Shown: positions 5,314 to 13,685, counted from the stretch's first letter. The stretch: DNA of 16,576 nt from Limnohabitans sp. Rim8 (GCA_945877725.1 CAMDXR010000028.1:1-16576), one strand, 5' to 3'. Numbers and translations: made by a program. Notes: generated from the letters alone by a model not told the origin.

Positions 5314-8181
5314 ATGAGCGATACGAAACCTGAACCTTCCACCCCCATTTCCAGCCCCAAACCCACTTTGCTGCTGGTGGATGGGTCCAGTTACCTTTAC
5401 CGGGCTTTTCATGCCATGCCCGACCTGCGGGCCGTGCCGGGTGACCCCTCCAGCCCGGCTACGGGGGCCATTCGCGGCATGATCAACATGATGGAGCGCT
5501 TGCGCAAGGACGTGCCAGCGGTTTATGCGGCTTGCGTGTTTGATGCCAAAGGTCCGACTTTTCGGGATGAAATTTACCCCGAATACAAGCAGCACCGCAG
5601 CCCCATGCCCGACGATTTGCGGGCGCAGATTGAGCCTATTCACCAGTTGGTGCGACTGCTTGGCTGGAAGGTGCTGGATGTACCGGGGGTTGAGGCCGAT
5701 GACGTGATTGGCACACTGGCCTATGCCGCCTCGGCCCAGGGCATTGAGGTGATCGTGTCCAGTGGCGACAAGGATTTGGCGCAATTGGTGGACGAGCACA
5801 TCACCATCATCGACACCATGAATGGCAAGCGTCGGGATTTGGCCGGGGTTGAGGCCGAATTTGGGGTGCCAGCCCGCCTGATGGTGGACTACCAAGCACT
5901 GGTGGGCGATGTGGTGGACAACGTGCCCGGAGTGGCCAAAGTCGGGCCTAAGACTGCGGCCAAGTGGTTGCAAGAATATGGCTCGCTCGACAATTTGGTT
6001 GCCCATGCCGACGAGATCAAGGGCGTGGCCGGGGAAAACCTGCGCCAGGCGATTGGCTGGTTGCCCACGGGACGCAAATTGCTCACCATCAAGACCGATT
6101 GCGACTTGAATGGCTGGGTGCCGGACATGCCGTCTTTGGACTATTTGCATTTGGCACAGCCTGACAACCAAGGTTTGCTTGATTTTTACCAGACCTATGG
6201 ATTCCGTGGCTTGGTGCAGTCCATGGTTGGAACGGTGTCTGTACCGGGCGCGCAAGCCAAAGCCAAGCCCGCCAGCAAGGCCAAAGACAGCGGAATGGGG
6301 GATTTGTTTGGCGAACCGGAATCGGACGATGCGACCACGCCTGCGGCACTGGACAACGCAGCCAGCGCGGTGCAAGGTGATTTGAAATACACCACGGTGC
6401 TCGACTGGGCCACGTTTGACGCTTGGATGTCACGCATTGAGCAAGCCGGTTTGACCGCCATTGACACCGAAACCACCTCACTTGATGCCATGAGGGCTGA
6501 GATTGTGGGCGTTTCGCTGAGCGTGTTGCCCGGCGAGGCCGCCTATATTCCCTTGGCACACAACGGACCCGGTGCCCCGGCGCAGTTGCCACTGGCCGAG
6601 GTGTTGGCCAGGCTCAAGCCTTGGCTGGAGAACCCCGCCCACCTCAAGCTGGGCCAGCACATTAAATATGACCGGCATGTGTTTGCCAACCACGGCATTG
6701 AGGTTCGGGGTTATGCCCACGACACCATGTTGGAGAGTTATGTGCTCGAAGTGCACAAGCCACACGGACTGGCCAACTTGGCGGAGCGACATGTGGGCCG
6801 CAAAGGCATTCACTACGAAGACCTGTGCGGCAAAGGCGCGCACCAGATCCCGTTTGCGCAAGTGGATGTGGACAAAGCCTCGCATTACGCGTGCGAAGAC
6901 GCTGACCTGTGCCTGGACGTGCATGGGGTTTTGTGGCCGCAAATTGAGGCAGCAGCGGGGCTAAAAAGCATTTATGCGCTGGAAATTGCCACCAGCGAGG
7001 CCCTTTTTCGGATTGAGCGCAACGGCGTATTGATTGATGCGCCCACTCTGGCCGCCCAAAGCCAAGCTTTGGGCGAGCGCATAGTGCAGCTCGAATTGGA
7101 AGCCTATGACATCGCGGGCCAGCCTTTTAACTTGGCCAGCCCTAAACAATTGGGTGAGATATTTTTTGACAAGCTGGGTTTGCCAGTGATCAAGAAAACC
7201 GCGACGGGTGCTCGCAGCACCGACGAAGAGGTGCTCGAAAAACTGGCCGAAGACTACCCCTTGCCGGCCCGAATTCTGGAGCACCGCAGTTTGTCCAAGC
7301 TCAAGGGCACTTACACCGACAAACTGGCGCAAATGGCGCACCCACGCACCGGCAGGGTGCACACGCATTACGCGCAGGCCGTGGCCGTGACCGGGCGGTT
7401 GTCAAGCAACGAGCCCAATTTGCAAAACATTCCGGTGCGCACGGCCGAGGGTCGCAAGGTGCGCGAGGCTTTTGTGGCCCCAGCCGGCACTGTGATCGCC
7501 AGCGCCGATTACAGCCAGATCGAACTGCGCATCATGGCGCACTTGAGTGATGATGCCGCCTTGCTCAAAGCTTTTCGTGAGGGGCTGGATGTGCACCGCG
7601 CCACCGCTGCCGAGGTGTTTGGCCTGACCCCCGACACCGTGTCGAGCGAGCAGCGACGCTATGCCAAAACCATCAACTTTGGCCTGATTTACGGCATGAG
7701 TGCTTTTGGATTGGCCAAGGCGCTGGGCATCGACAACACGGCCGCAAAAAACTATATATCGCGTTATTTCGATCGTTTTGCGGGCGTCAAGCACTACATG
7801 GACGCCACCCGTGAGCAAGCCAAAGCCCAGGGCTATGTAGAGACCGTGTTTGGTCGCCGTTTGATGCTGCCCGAAATCAACAGCCCCAATGGCCCGCGCC
7901 GCGCTGGCGCTGAGCGGGCCGCCATCAATGCGCCGATGCAGGGCACGGCGGCTGACTTGATCAAGTTGAGCATGGTGGCGGTGCAAAAAGCCTTGGATGA
8001 GCAGCAAAAAAGCACCCGCGTGATCATGCAGGTGCACGATGAACTGGTATTTGAAGTGCCTGAGTCTGAAATTGACTGGGTCAAAACCGAAGTGCCGCGC
8101 ATCATGGCCAGTGTTGCCGACCTGAAAGTACCGCTTCTGGCCGAAGTAGGCGTGGGCCCTAATTGGGAGCAAGCCCACTGA
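5314..8181 (+). CDS. polA: DNA polymerase I
   Basis: The 955-aa product is a complete PolA, which fills gaps and removes RNA primers during replication and repair. The N-terminal 5'-3' exonuclease domain (about residues 12-290) starts TLLLVDGSSYLYRAFHAM and includes EADDVIGTLA and the helix-hairpin-helix stretch around VDNVPGVAKVGPKTA. A low-complexity Ala/Lys/Asp linker follows (about 315-355). The 3'-5' exonuclease keeps its motif I, DTETTSLD, with Asp384 and Glu386, so proofreading should be active. The polymerase domain shows motif A (DYSQIELRI, Asp732), motif B (RRYAKTINFGLIYG) and motif C (VHDELVFEV, Asp909). I chose the ATG at 5314 (MSDTKPE) because it matches usual family starts. The ATG at 5299 would add five residues. 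Neither has a strong ribosome binding site. The 3' end overlaps the convergent GST gene by 23 bp. Confidence 0.97.
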   Translation: MSDTKPEPSTPISSPKPTLLLVDGSSYLYRAFHAMPDLRAVPGDPSSPATGAIRGMINMMERLRKDVPAVYAACVFDAKGPTFRDEIYPEYKQHRSPMPDDLRAQIEPIHQLVRLLGWKVLDVPGVEADDVIGTLAYAASAQGIEVIVSSGDKDLAQLVDEHITIIDTMNGKRRDLAGVEAEFGVPARLMVDYQALVGDVVDNVPGVAKVGPKTAAKWLQEYGSLDNLVAHADEIKGVAGENLRQAIGWLPTGRKLLTIKTDCDLNGWVPDMPSLDYLHLAQPDNQGLLDFYQTYGFRGLVQSMVGTVSVPGAQAKAKPASKAKDSGMGDLFGEPESDDATTPAALDNAASAVQGDLKYTTVLDWATFDAWMSRIEQAGLTAIDTETTSLDAMRAEIVGVSLSVLPGEAAYIPLAHNGPGAPAQLPLAEVLARLKPWLENPAHLKLGQHIKYDRHVFANHGIEVRGYAHDTMLESYVLEVHKPHGLANLAERHVGRKGIHYEDLCGKGAHQIPFAQVDVDKASHYACEDADLCLDVHGVLWPQIEAAAGLKSIYALEIATSEALFRIERNGVLIDAPTLAAQSQALGERIVQLELEAYDIAGQPFNLASPKQLGEIFFDKLGLPVIKKTATGARSTDEEVLEKLAEDYPLPARILEHRSLSKLKGTYTDKLAQMAHPRTGRVHTHYAQAVAVTGRLSSNEPNLQNIPVRTAEGRKVREAFVAPAGTVIASADYSQIELRIMAHLSDDAALLKAFREGLDVHRATAAEVFGLTPDTVSSEQRRYAKTINFGLIYGMSAFGLAKALGIDNTAAKNYISRYFDRFAGVKHYMDATREQAKAQGYVETVFGRRLMLPEINSPNGPRRAGAERAAINAPMQGTAADLIKLSMVAVQKALDEQQKSTRVIMQVHDELVFEVPESEIDWVKTEVPRIMASVADLKVPLLAEVGVGPNWEQAH

Positions 8182-8842
8182 GGGGTGCCGGGTCCGACCA
8201 AGGGGGGTGCTTTTTCATGATGGCTGCGAAGTCGTCAGACGCCTCAAATGCGGCCAGCCATTGGCGCAAAGCTTGCCAGGCTTGTGCCTCAAACCAACCC
8301 GGATCGGTGTGTGCGTATTGCCTTACAAAGGGGGCAATTGCCGCATCGGACAGACCAAAGCGAGGGCCGGTCAGGTAATTTTGGATTTGCAGCAATTGGT
8401 TAAGTTGCTGTAACCAAAGCGATGCTTGGTCGCGGTCGGGTGTTCCACTGACCAGTCCAGAGCGATTGGGGTACTTGTAGCGGTCCAGTTGCTCTTTAAA
8501 AGGCCCATCGTTGTGAGCGATCAGGCCCAAAGCCGTGGACAGGGCTGCATCTGTTTCGGGCAACCAGCCGCAGGGGTCGTGTTGGCTAAGCGCCCACAAC
8601 ATGATGTCCAGGCTTTGTTCAATGACCCTGGCCGATGGCCCGTCGGGTTCACTAGGTAAGCATAAAACGGGCACGGTGCCCTTGGGAGAAGCCTGTAGCA
8701 GTTGAGCGGGTTTGTTTTTCAAAACCACTTCGCGGTGCTCATAAGCCACCCCGCAGGCATGCAAAGCCAACCGTGCCCGCATGGCATAAGGGCAGCGCCG
8801 GAATGAATACAAAACAGGCAGAACGGGGGAGGGGGAAGACAT
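8159..8842 (-). CDS. Glutathione S-transferase family protein
   Basis: The 227-aa product has an N-terminal thioredoxin fold with the motif FRRCPYAMRARLAL (residues 14-27). Cys17 is in the position used by glutaredoxin-like, omega-type bacterial GSTs for mixed disulfides with glutathione. The cis-proline segment KGTVPVL (residues 54-60) and the glutathione-binding IEQSLDIM segment (74-81) follow, then an all-helical C-terminal domain from about residue 95. It is probably a cytoplasmic thiol transferase or detoxification enzyme; the substrate cannot be told from sequence. It is convergent with polA, and its last seven codons plus stop lie within the polA coding sequence. Upstream it is divergent from the dienelactone-hydrolase gene, with 88 bp between the two starts. 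The ATG at 8842 begins MSSPSPVLPVLYSF, which places the first beta strand normally. Confidence 0.88.
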   Translation of the reverse strand: MSSPSPVLPVLYSFRRCPYAMRARLALHACGVAYEHREVVLKNKPAQLLQASPKGTVPVLCLPSEPDGPSARVIEQSLDIMLWALSQHDPCGWLPETDAALSTALGLIAHNDGPFKEQLDRYKYPNRSGLVSGTPDRDQASLWLQQLNQLLQIQNYLTGPRFGLSDAAIAPFVRQYAHTDPGWFEAQAWQALRQWLAAFEASDDFAAIMKKHPPWSDPAPLSGLAPN

Positions 8843-8919
8843 TCCAGCAGTGTAAATCTCCCGGCGTGTGCAGCCCCAAAGCGCTTATGCCAAGATAGAC
8901 CCCCCGCCATAAATGACCT

Positions 8920-8923
8920 GGAG
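8920..8923 (+). promoter_or_regulatory. Ribosome binding site selecting a TTG start
   Basis: GGAG lies 7 nt before the TTG at 8931 and downstream of the only in-frame ATG (8913). It can therefore serve the TTG but not the ATG. Confidence 0.55.
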
Positions 8924-8930
8924 ACACGCC

Positions 8931-9827
8931 TTGAACAACAATCTGATTGAAGACACGCAAGCCCTGCTGGGCGGACACATTGGGGCCAACGGCCCTTCTC
9001 GCCGGGTGGCCCTGAAAGCCGCATTCGGTGTCGGCTATGCCGCAGCTGCCCTGCCCATCATGGCCCAATCCGCAATCAAAACCCCTTCGACCGGCTTGGT
9101 CACAGGGGAGGTGACGATTGAGGTAAATGGCTTCAAAATGCCCGTTTACCGCAGTGCCCCCGCTGGTAAAACGGGCTTGCCCGTGGTGCTGGTCATTTCG
9201 GAAATTTTTGGCGTCCACGAATACATTGCCGACGTCACACGGCGTTTGGCCCAAGCCGGGTATCTGGCGATTGCGCCCGAGTTGTTTGTGCGCCAGGGAG
9301 ATGCTTCTTCTTATGGTGAAATCGCAAAATTGCAAGCCGAGGTGATCTCCAAGGTGCCCGATGCGCAAGTCATGACCGACTTGGACGGTTGCGTGGCTTG
9401 GGCTGCCGCCAACGGTGGCGATGCCAATAAATTGGCTATTACTGGTTTTTGCTGGGGCGGTCGAATAACGTGGCTTTATGCGGCGCACCAACCCAAGCTC
9501 AAGGCGGGTGTAGCCTGGTATGGCCGCTTGGTGGGTAACGCCACCGCACAGACTCCCAGCCACCCATTGGCCTTGGTAGGCAATTTGAAGGCTCCGGTGT
9601 TGGGCTTGTACGGTGCCGCTGACACGGGTATTCCCCTTGACACGGTTGATAAGATGAAGGCTTCGCTGGCGGGAGGCCCTGCAATGGCCAAAGCCAGTGA
9701 ATTTGTGGTTTATCCTGATGCCCCGCACGCATTTCATGCCGATTACCGTCCAAGCTTCAGAAAAGAGGCGGCGGAGGATGGGTGGCAGCGTTTGCTGGCT
9801 TGGCTGAAACGCCACGGTGTGGCCTGA
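8931..9827 (+). CDS. Tat-exported dienelactone hydrolase family protein
   Basis: The 298-aa product is an alpha/beta hydrolase of the dienelactone hydrolase family, which hydrolyses carboxymethylenebutenolide-like lactones or related esters. The nucleophile motif is GFCWGGR with Cys174, the family's usual Cys rather than Ser. The conserved SEIFGVHEYI segment supplies the Glu near the active site, the Asp lies in YGAADTGIP, and the His lies in DAPHAFHADY. The N-terminus carries a twin-arginine signal, SRRVALKAAFG, followed by a hydrophobic stretch ending in Ala-Gln. It should therefore be exported folded to the periplasm, unlike classical cytosolic ClcD/TfdE enzymes. A TTG at 8931 is preceded at good distance by GGAG (8920-8923), so I prefer it to the ATG at 8913, which lacks a ribosome binding site. 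The true substrate is unknown. Confidence 0.9.
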   Translation: MNNNLIEDTQALLGGHIGANGPSRRVALKAAFGVGYAAAALPIMAQSAIKTPSTGLVTGEVTIEVNGFKMPVYRSAPAGKTGLPVVLVISEIFGVHEYIADVTRRLAQAGYLAIAPELFVRQGDASSYGEIAKLQAEVISKVPDAQVMTDLDGCVAWAAANGGDANKLAITGFCWGGRITWLYAAHQPKLKAGVAWYGRLVGNATAQTPSHPLALVGNLKAPVLGLYGAADTGIPLDTVDKMKASLAGGPAMAKASEFVVYPDAPHAFHADYRPSFRKEAAEDGWQRLLAWLKRHGVA

Positions 9828-9843
9828 TTTTTTGAATGCAGCG

Positions 9844-9868
9844 ACCGCCCTTCGGGGCGGTTTCTTTT
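9844..9868 (+). terminator. Intrinsic terminator after the dienelactone hydrolase gene
   Basis: A perfect 7-bp G/C-rich stem (9844-9850 with 9855-9861) closes a TTCG tetraloop and is followed by TTTCTTTT. It lies 16 bp after the hydrolase stop. It also shows that the ZIP transporter must start downstream, not at the in-frame ATG at 9836. Confidence 0.85.
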
Positions 9869-9895
9869 GGGATGACTTGCATCCCGGGAAAAATA

Positions 9896-10762
9896 ATGAC
9901 TTTATTGGCGATTTTGATGGGCACCTTGGTGGCGGGCATTGGCAGTGTCTGGGTGGCCGCTTGGTTAAGTTTCGGTATTTTGAGCCGCTACACCCAGCAC
10001 ATGCTCAGCATGGCCGCAGGCGCATTGCTGGCCACGTCTTTTTTGCACCTTTTGCCTGAGGCCTTTGAGAGCGAGGCGGGGGCTCATGCCTTGTTCTTGA
10101 CCTTGCTGTTGGGCTTGGTGTTTTTCTTTTTGCTCGACAAGGCGGAGTTGTGGCACCACGGGCATGAGCACCACCATGGCCATGCGGATTCTGATCACGG
10201 GCACAGTCATGGGCATGGGCACGTTCACACTCATGGGCATGACCCCGTCCCATCAGAAGCGCATTCACATTCGCACAGCGCGGTGACGCGCTCACCCGAT
10301 GCGCTGCCCCGAGGTCAATGGGCCGTGCTGGCCGGGGACAGCGTGCATTGTTTTGGCGATGGTATTTTGATCGCCTCGGCTTTTATTGCCGACACACGCC
10401 TTGGGGTGATTGCCGCTTTGGCAGTGATGGCGCACGAGGTGCCGCATCACATGGGCGACTTGGCTGTTTTGCGGCAAGGCAGCAGCAGCCGCCAGGCGGC
10501 CATCGTCAAAGTTTCCATGGCGGGGGCCATCACGGCTTTTGGCGGCGCAGTCGGCTATGTGCTGGTGGATGCCTTGCGCGATTGGCTGCCCTATTTTCTG
10601 GTGGTGGCCAGCAGCAGCTTTATCTATGTGGCACTGGCCGACCTGATACCCCAATTACAAAAACGCCTTTCAGCGCTAGAAACGGCGGCCCAGATATTCT
10701 GGCTGGGTGTGGGCATGGGCATGGTGTTGTTGGTCAGCGCAATGGCCGGGCACAACCACTGA
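9896..10762 (+). CDS. ZIP-family divalent metal transporter
   Basis: The 288-aa inner-membrane protein belongs to the ZIP (ZRT/IRT-like, GufA/ZupT type) family, which imports zinc and related divalent cations into the cytosol. About eight membrane segments are visible. The two metal-site helices read DSVHCFGDGILIASAF (148-163, with His151 and Asp155) and HEVPHHMGD (180-188, with His180, Glu181 and His184). Residues 87-127, between the third and fourth segments, form a cytosolic loop with 18 histidines, a usual place for metal sensing or buffering in this family. I chose the ATG at 9896 because GGGA (9886-9889) precedes it and a terminator occupies the region around the earlier ATGs. The metal specificity cannot be read from sequence. 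It is convergent with the sulfurtransferase gene. Confidence 0.92.
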   Translation: MTLLAILMGTLVAGIGSVWVAAWLSFGILSRYTQHMLSMAAGALLATSFLHLLPEAFESEAGAHALFLTLLLGLVFFFLLDKAELWHHGHEHHHGHADSDHGHSHGHGHVHTHGHDPVPSEAHSHSHSAVTRSPDALPRGQWAVLAGDSVHCFGDGILIASAFIADTRLGVIAALAVMAHEVPHHMGDLAVLRQGSSSRQAAIVKVSMAGAITAFGGAVGYVLVDALRDWLPYFLVVASSSFIYVALADLIPQLQKRLSALETAAQIFWLGVGMGMVLLVSAMAGHNH

Positions 10763-10771
10763 AGAGGCTAT

Positions 10772-10789
10772 AAAAAGGCGTTCAGCCTT
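10772..10789 (-). terminator. Probable intrinsic terminator of the sulfurtransferase gene
   Basis: On the minus strand AAGGC and GCCTT form a 5-bp stem with a 5-nt loop, and a run of five T residues overlaps the right arm. It overlaps the stop codon of the sulfurtransferase gene in the 19-bp convergent gap. The stem is short, so efficiency is uncertain. Confidence 0.4.
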
Positions 10790-11639
10790 GGGCGCAGGGC
10801 AGATATGGGTTTTGGCACCACTCACTCCAGCTGCCTGCATACAGTGCCGTAGGGCCAAATCCGGCCAATTCCATGGCGATCAGGTTGGGCACGGCGGTCA
10901 CGCCGCTGCCGCAATGGTGGACCACGCTGGCTGCGGGGCGACCTGCCAGCAGCTTGTCCCATTCGGTTTTGAGGACTTCTGCAGGCTTGAAACGGCCATC
11001 CGGATTGAAATTTTCTGTGAAAGGGCGGTTCAGCGCCCCTGGAATATGACCTGCCACAGGATCAAGAGGCTCCGTTTCGCCCCGGTATCGGGCACCAGCT
11101 CGCGCATCCACGACCAGTTGTGAAGATTTGCCCAAGTTTGCAGCCACCTCAGTTATCAATATCAGGGTCCGCAAGGGTGTTTTGAGTGCAAAGTGCGCAG
11201 GTGCTACTGGACTGGCCGGGCCTGTGGCAAGCTCACCGCCAGCATCTTCCCAGGCTTGCAAACCGCCATCAAGCACGGCCACGGCGTCATGTCCAAGCCA
11301 TTTCAGCATCCACCACAAACGCCCGCAATAATGGCCTTTGTTGCGGTCGTAGACCACAATTTGCATGTCATTTGAAATGCCCAAACTGCCCAGCCATTGC
11401 GCCACCGATTCCCTTTGTGGCAAGGGATGCCGCCCCCCGTTCACGGCCAGAGCCGGGTCGTGGGTGCTCAGGTCTTTGTCCAAGCTGGCAGGCAAGGCCC
11501 CTGCGATGTGGACGGATTCATAAAAACTGTTGGCCATTTCGGGCTTCATCAGGTCAAAGCTGCAATCCAGCACGGCATATGGCGTGCCTTGCTTTTGCAG
11601 TTGCAGCAATTCGGTCGCCGTCATGAGCAAGTTGTACAT
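10782..11639 (-). CDS. sseA: 3-mercaptopyruvate sulfurtransferase (two rhodanese domains)
   Basis: The 285-aa product has two rhodanese domains, an inactive N-terminal one (about residues 5-135) and a catalytic C-terminal one (about 160-280). The active-site loop is CGSGVTA with Cys243, the sequence typical of mercaptopyruvate sulfurtransferases rather than thiosulfate rhodaneses, whose loop is usually richer in basic residues. Other family marks are RYRGETEP (184-191), GHIPGALN (197-204) and LYAGSWSEW (266-274). It should transfer sulfur from 3-mercaptopyruvate to an acceptor such as cyanide or a thiol in the cytosol. I chose the ATG at 11639 because AGGAG (11652-11648) precedes it. The frame stays open to 11726, but that would read back into the EamA gene. 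It is last in a likely three-gene operon, 16 bp after the transporter stop. Confidence 0.92.
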   Translation of the reverse strand: MYNLLMTATELLQLQKQGTPYAVLDCSFDLMKPEMANSFYESVHIAGALPASLDKDLSTHDPALAVNGGRHPLPQRESVAQWLGSLGISNDMQIVVYDRNKGHYCGRLWWMLKWLGHDAVAVLDGGLQAWEDAGGELATGPASPVAPAHFALKTPLRTLILITEVAANLGKSSQLVVDARAGARYRGETEPLDPVAGHIPGALNRPFTENFNPDGRFKPAEVLKTEWDKLLAGRPAASVVHHCGSGVTAVPNLIAMELAGFGPTALYAGSWSEWCQNPYLPCAQG

Positions 11640-11655
11640 GGTGAAATCTCCTGGG

Positions 11656-12543
11656 TCAGTGTTCTTCGGCGGGCGCTCGGGGCAGGGCGCGGTTGCGCAA
11701 GGCGGTGGCGGCAAAACCACTGGCAATGATCAGCAGCATGCCTGCCCAACCGATCAGTGGAATTTGGTCGTCAAATAAAAATTGACCATAAAGCGCCGCA
11801 AACACGATACCCGAATATTGCAAGTTGGCCACCACCAAGGTGGCCCCACTGGTGTAAGCCTTGGTCATGCAAAGCTGGCCCAAAGCGGCCAGCACCCCAA
11901 TGGGCAACAACCAAAGCACATGGGGCCAGACCCAATCGCTGGGCCCGACAAAAGCCATCGCTACGGCACCCGTGAGGGTTGTGCCGACTGAAAAGTAAAG
12001 CACGGTGCGTGACTCGGGTTCTCCCAGCCTGCCCAGGGCGGCCACTTGGAGATAGGCCAGGGCCGCCCCCAAGCCAGACAGCAAGCCAATGACGCCCGCA
12101 AACAATTGGTTTTGCTCAATGGTGGGGCGCAATATCATGACCACACCCATGAAGCCGGCGATGACGGTGAGCACCACAGGGCCCTGCCGGGGCATCTCTT
12201 CTGCGCGACCCATCACCAAGGTTCCGCCCACCAAAAAGGCGGCCACCCAGACACCGCTCATGTAATTGAGGGTCATGGCCGTGGCCAATGGCAAGTGGGC
12301 AATGGCGTAAAACCAAGCGATCAGAGAAGACACCCCCACGACCGAACGCCAAACATGCATGAGTGGAATCGGGGTTTTTAGAGACACTTTCTGGCTGGCG
12401 CAGAGGGCGGTCATGAACACGATGCCAATCAGCCCACGGTAAAACACCAGTTCGAAGGTGTGAAAGTGGGTTGATGCGAATTTGATGCAAACACCCATCG
12501 ATGCAAAAAACAGCGATGCCAGGATCATCCACGAGGCTTGCAT
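11656..12543 (-). CDS. EamA/DMT-family transporter
   Basis: From the ATG at 12543 the product is 295 aa, beginning MQASWMILASLFFASMGVC, with about ten hydrophobic helices in two EamA repeats. This is the usual length and layout of the drug/metabolite transporter superfamily, whose members export or import small metabolites across the inner membrane. The FELVFYRGLIG segment after the first helix is typical of the family. An upstream in-frame ATG at 12588 would overlap the Rieske gene and add 15 polar residues before the first helix, so I prefer the internal ATG, which leaves a 14-bp gap after the Rieske stop. Neither start has a clear ribosome binding site. Its substrate is unknown. Co-transcription with an oxygenase and a sulfurtransferase does not settle it. 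Confidence 0.88.
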   Translation of the reverse strand: MQASWMILASLFFASMGVCIKFASTHFHTFELVFYRGLIGIVFMTALCASQKVSLKTPIPLMHVWRSVVGVSSLIAWFYAIAHLPLATAMTLNYMSGVWVAAFLVGGTLVMGRAEEMPRQGPVVLTVIAGFMGVVMILRPTIEQNQLFAGVIGLLSGLGAALAYLQVAALGRLGEPESRTVLYFSVGTTLTGAVAMAFVGPSDWVWPHVLWLLPIGVLAALGQLCMTKAYTSGATLVVANLQYSGIVFAALYGQFLFDDQIPLIGWAGMLLIIASGFAATALRNRALPRAPAEEH

Positions 12544-12557
12544 CCCGAGTGAACCGA

Positions 12558-13685
12558 TCAGAGCGCGTTCATTTGCTTGCGATACCACTCGTGGAAGTGC
12601 TGCATGCCATCTTCCATGGGGCTTTGGTAAGGCCCCACTTCGTTGTCGCCACGCGCCAGTAGCACTTTTCGGCCTGCATCCATGCGCTCGGCAATCTCGT
12701 CGTCTTCGATGCAGGTTTCCATGTAAGCCGCTTGCTGGGCCTCCACAAATTCCCGCTCAAACGCGACGATCTCTTCGGGGTAATAAAACTCCACCTGATT
12801 GAGTGTTTTGTGGGGGCTGATAGGGTGCAGCGTTGAAACCGTCAAAACATGCGGATACCACTCGACCATGATGTGGGGGTAATAAGTGAGCCAAATGGCC
12901 CCGCGCTCAGGCATTTGGCCGTTGCGGTACTTGAGCAACACCTCGTGCCATTTTTTATAAGTGTCAGAACCAGGTTTGCCAAAACCACTGGACACCCCGA
13001 CGGTTTGCACCGAATAGTGTTCCATGAACTCCCAGTTCAGATCGTCACAGGTGACAAATTGGCCCAAACCCGGGTGGAAGGGGCCTACGTGGTAGTCCTC
13101 AAGGTAAACCTCAATGAAGGTTTTCCAGTTGTAGTTGCACTCATGCAATTCGACCCGGTCGAGTGCGTAGCCCGAAAAATCAAGCTGCGAACGGGGGCCC
13201 ATGCCCGCCAGATCGGCGGCAATGTCACGACCATTGTCTTCAAAAAGCAGACCGTTCCAATCGCGCAACTTGTAGTTGTTCAGGTTGAGGCAGGGGTCTT
13301 GCGAAAAATGGGGGGCCCCCAATAATTGGCCATCGGGGGCATAGGTCCAACGGTGCAGGGGGCAGACGATGTTACCGCCAGCACTTCCCTTTTGCTGCAT
13401 GGAAAGGTTGCCTTTGCCCTTGAGCATGACCGCTTGGCGGTGACGGCACACGTTGGAGATCAACTCCACCCCTCCCAAGGTGTTGCGCACCAAGGCGCGG
13501 CCCTCATTTTCATGGGGCAGGGCGTAATAATCGCCCGGATGGGGCACCGCCAGCTGGTGGCCCACATAGCGGGGACCTTGCCGAAAGAGCGTGTTCAATT
13601 CGCGCTGAAACAGCGCTTCATCGAAATAAGTTGAAACTGGTAGTTGGCTTGCGGCCTGCTGCAGTTGAAGACTTAAATCAGACAT
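12558..13685 (-). CDS. Rieske non-heme iron oxygenase, alpha-subunit type
   Basis: The 375-aa product has a Rieske [2Fe-2S] site with Cys80 and His82 in CRHRQA and Cys108 and His111 in CPLHRW. The C-terminal mononuclear iron domain follows with NWKTFIEVYLEDYH (186-199), then FHP; His199 and His204 are the likely iron ligands. The acidic ligand is probably Asp328 or Asp329 in the IEDDEIAERM stretch. Glu196, three residues before the first His, stands where naphthalene dioxygenase has its bridging Asp, as in choline-monooxygenase and carnitine-oxygenase (CntA) relatives. The C-terminal pattern with GPYQSP and HFHEWY also fits that branch. No reductase, ferredoxin or beta subunit is encoded nearby, so its electron donor is elsewhere. 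The substrate is unknown: quaternary amines or aromatic acids are both possible. It is the first gene of the minus-strand cluster. Confidence 0.9.
   Translation of the reverse strand: MSDLSLQLQQAASQLPVSTYFDEALFQRELNTLFRQGPRYVGHQLAVPHPGDYYALPHENEGRALVRNTLGGVELISNVCRHRQAVMLKGKGNLSMQQKGSAGGNIVCPLHRWTYAPDGQLLGAPHFSQDPCLNLNNYKLRDWNGLLFEDNGRDIAADLAGMGPRSQLDFSGYALDRVELHECNYNWKTFIEVYLEDYHVGPFHPGLGQFVTCDDLNWEFMEHYSVQTVGVSSGFGKPGSDTYKKWHEVLLKYRNGQMPERGAIWLTYYPHIMVEWYPHVLTVSTLHPISPHKTLNQVEFYYPEEIVAFEREFVEAQQAAYMETCIEDDEIAERMDAGRKVLLARGDNEVGPYQSPMEDGMQHFHEWYRKQMNAL

Noticed and set aside
5242..6375. A 377-codon open frame opposite the start of polA
   Set aside because: It lies entirely antisense to the conserved exonuclease domain, is rich in His/Gln/Arg as expected for the complement of this coding sequence, and has no recognisable motif.
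8739..9815. A 358-codon open frame opposite the dienelactone hydrolase gene
   Set aside because: The plus strand carries a full catalytic triad and a Tat signal. The antisense translation has no family features.
9836..9895. Upstream in-frame ATGs for the ZIP transporter (9836 and 9872)
   Set aside because: The first would place a terminator hairpin in the coding region and adds a non-membrane N-terminus. The second lacks a ribosome binding site. The ATG at 9896 has GGGA at good spacing.
11640..11726. Longer start for the sulfurtransferase
   Set aside because: It would overlap the EamA gene by about 70 bp, and the added Pro-rich residues are not part of a rhodanese domain. The ATG at 11639 has a strong AGGAG.
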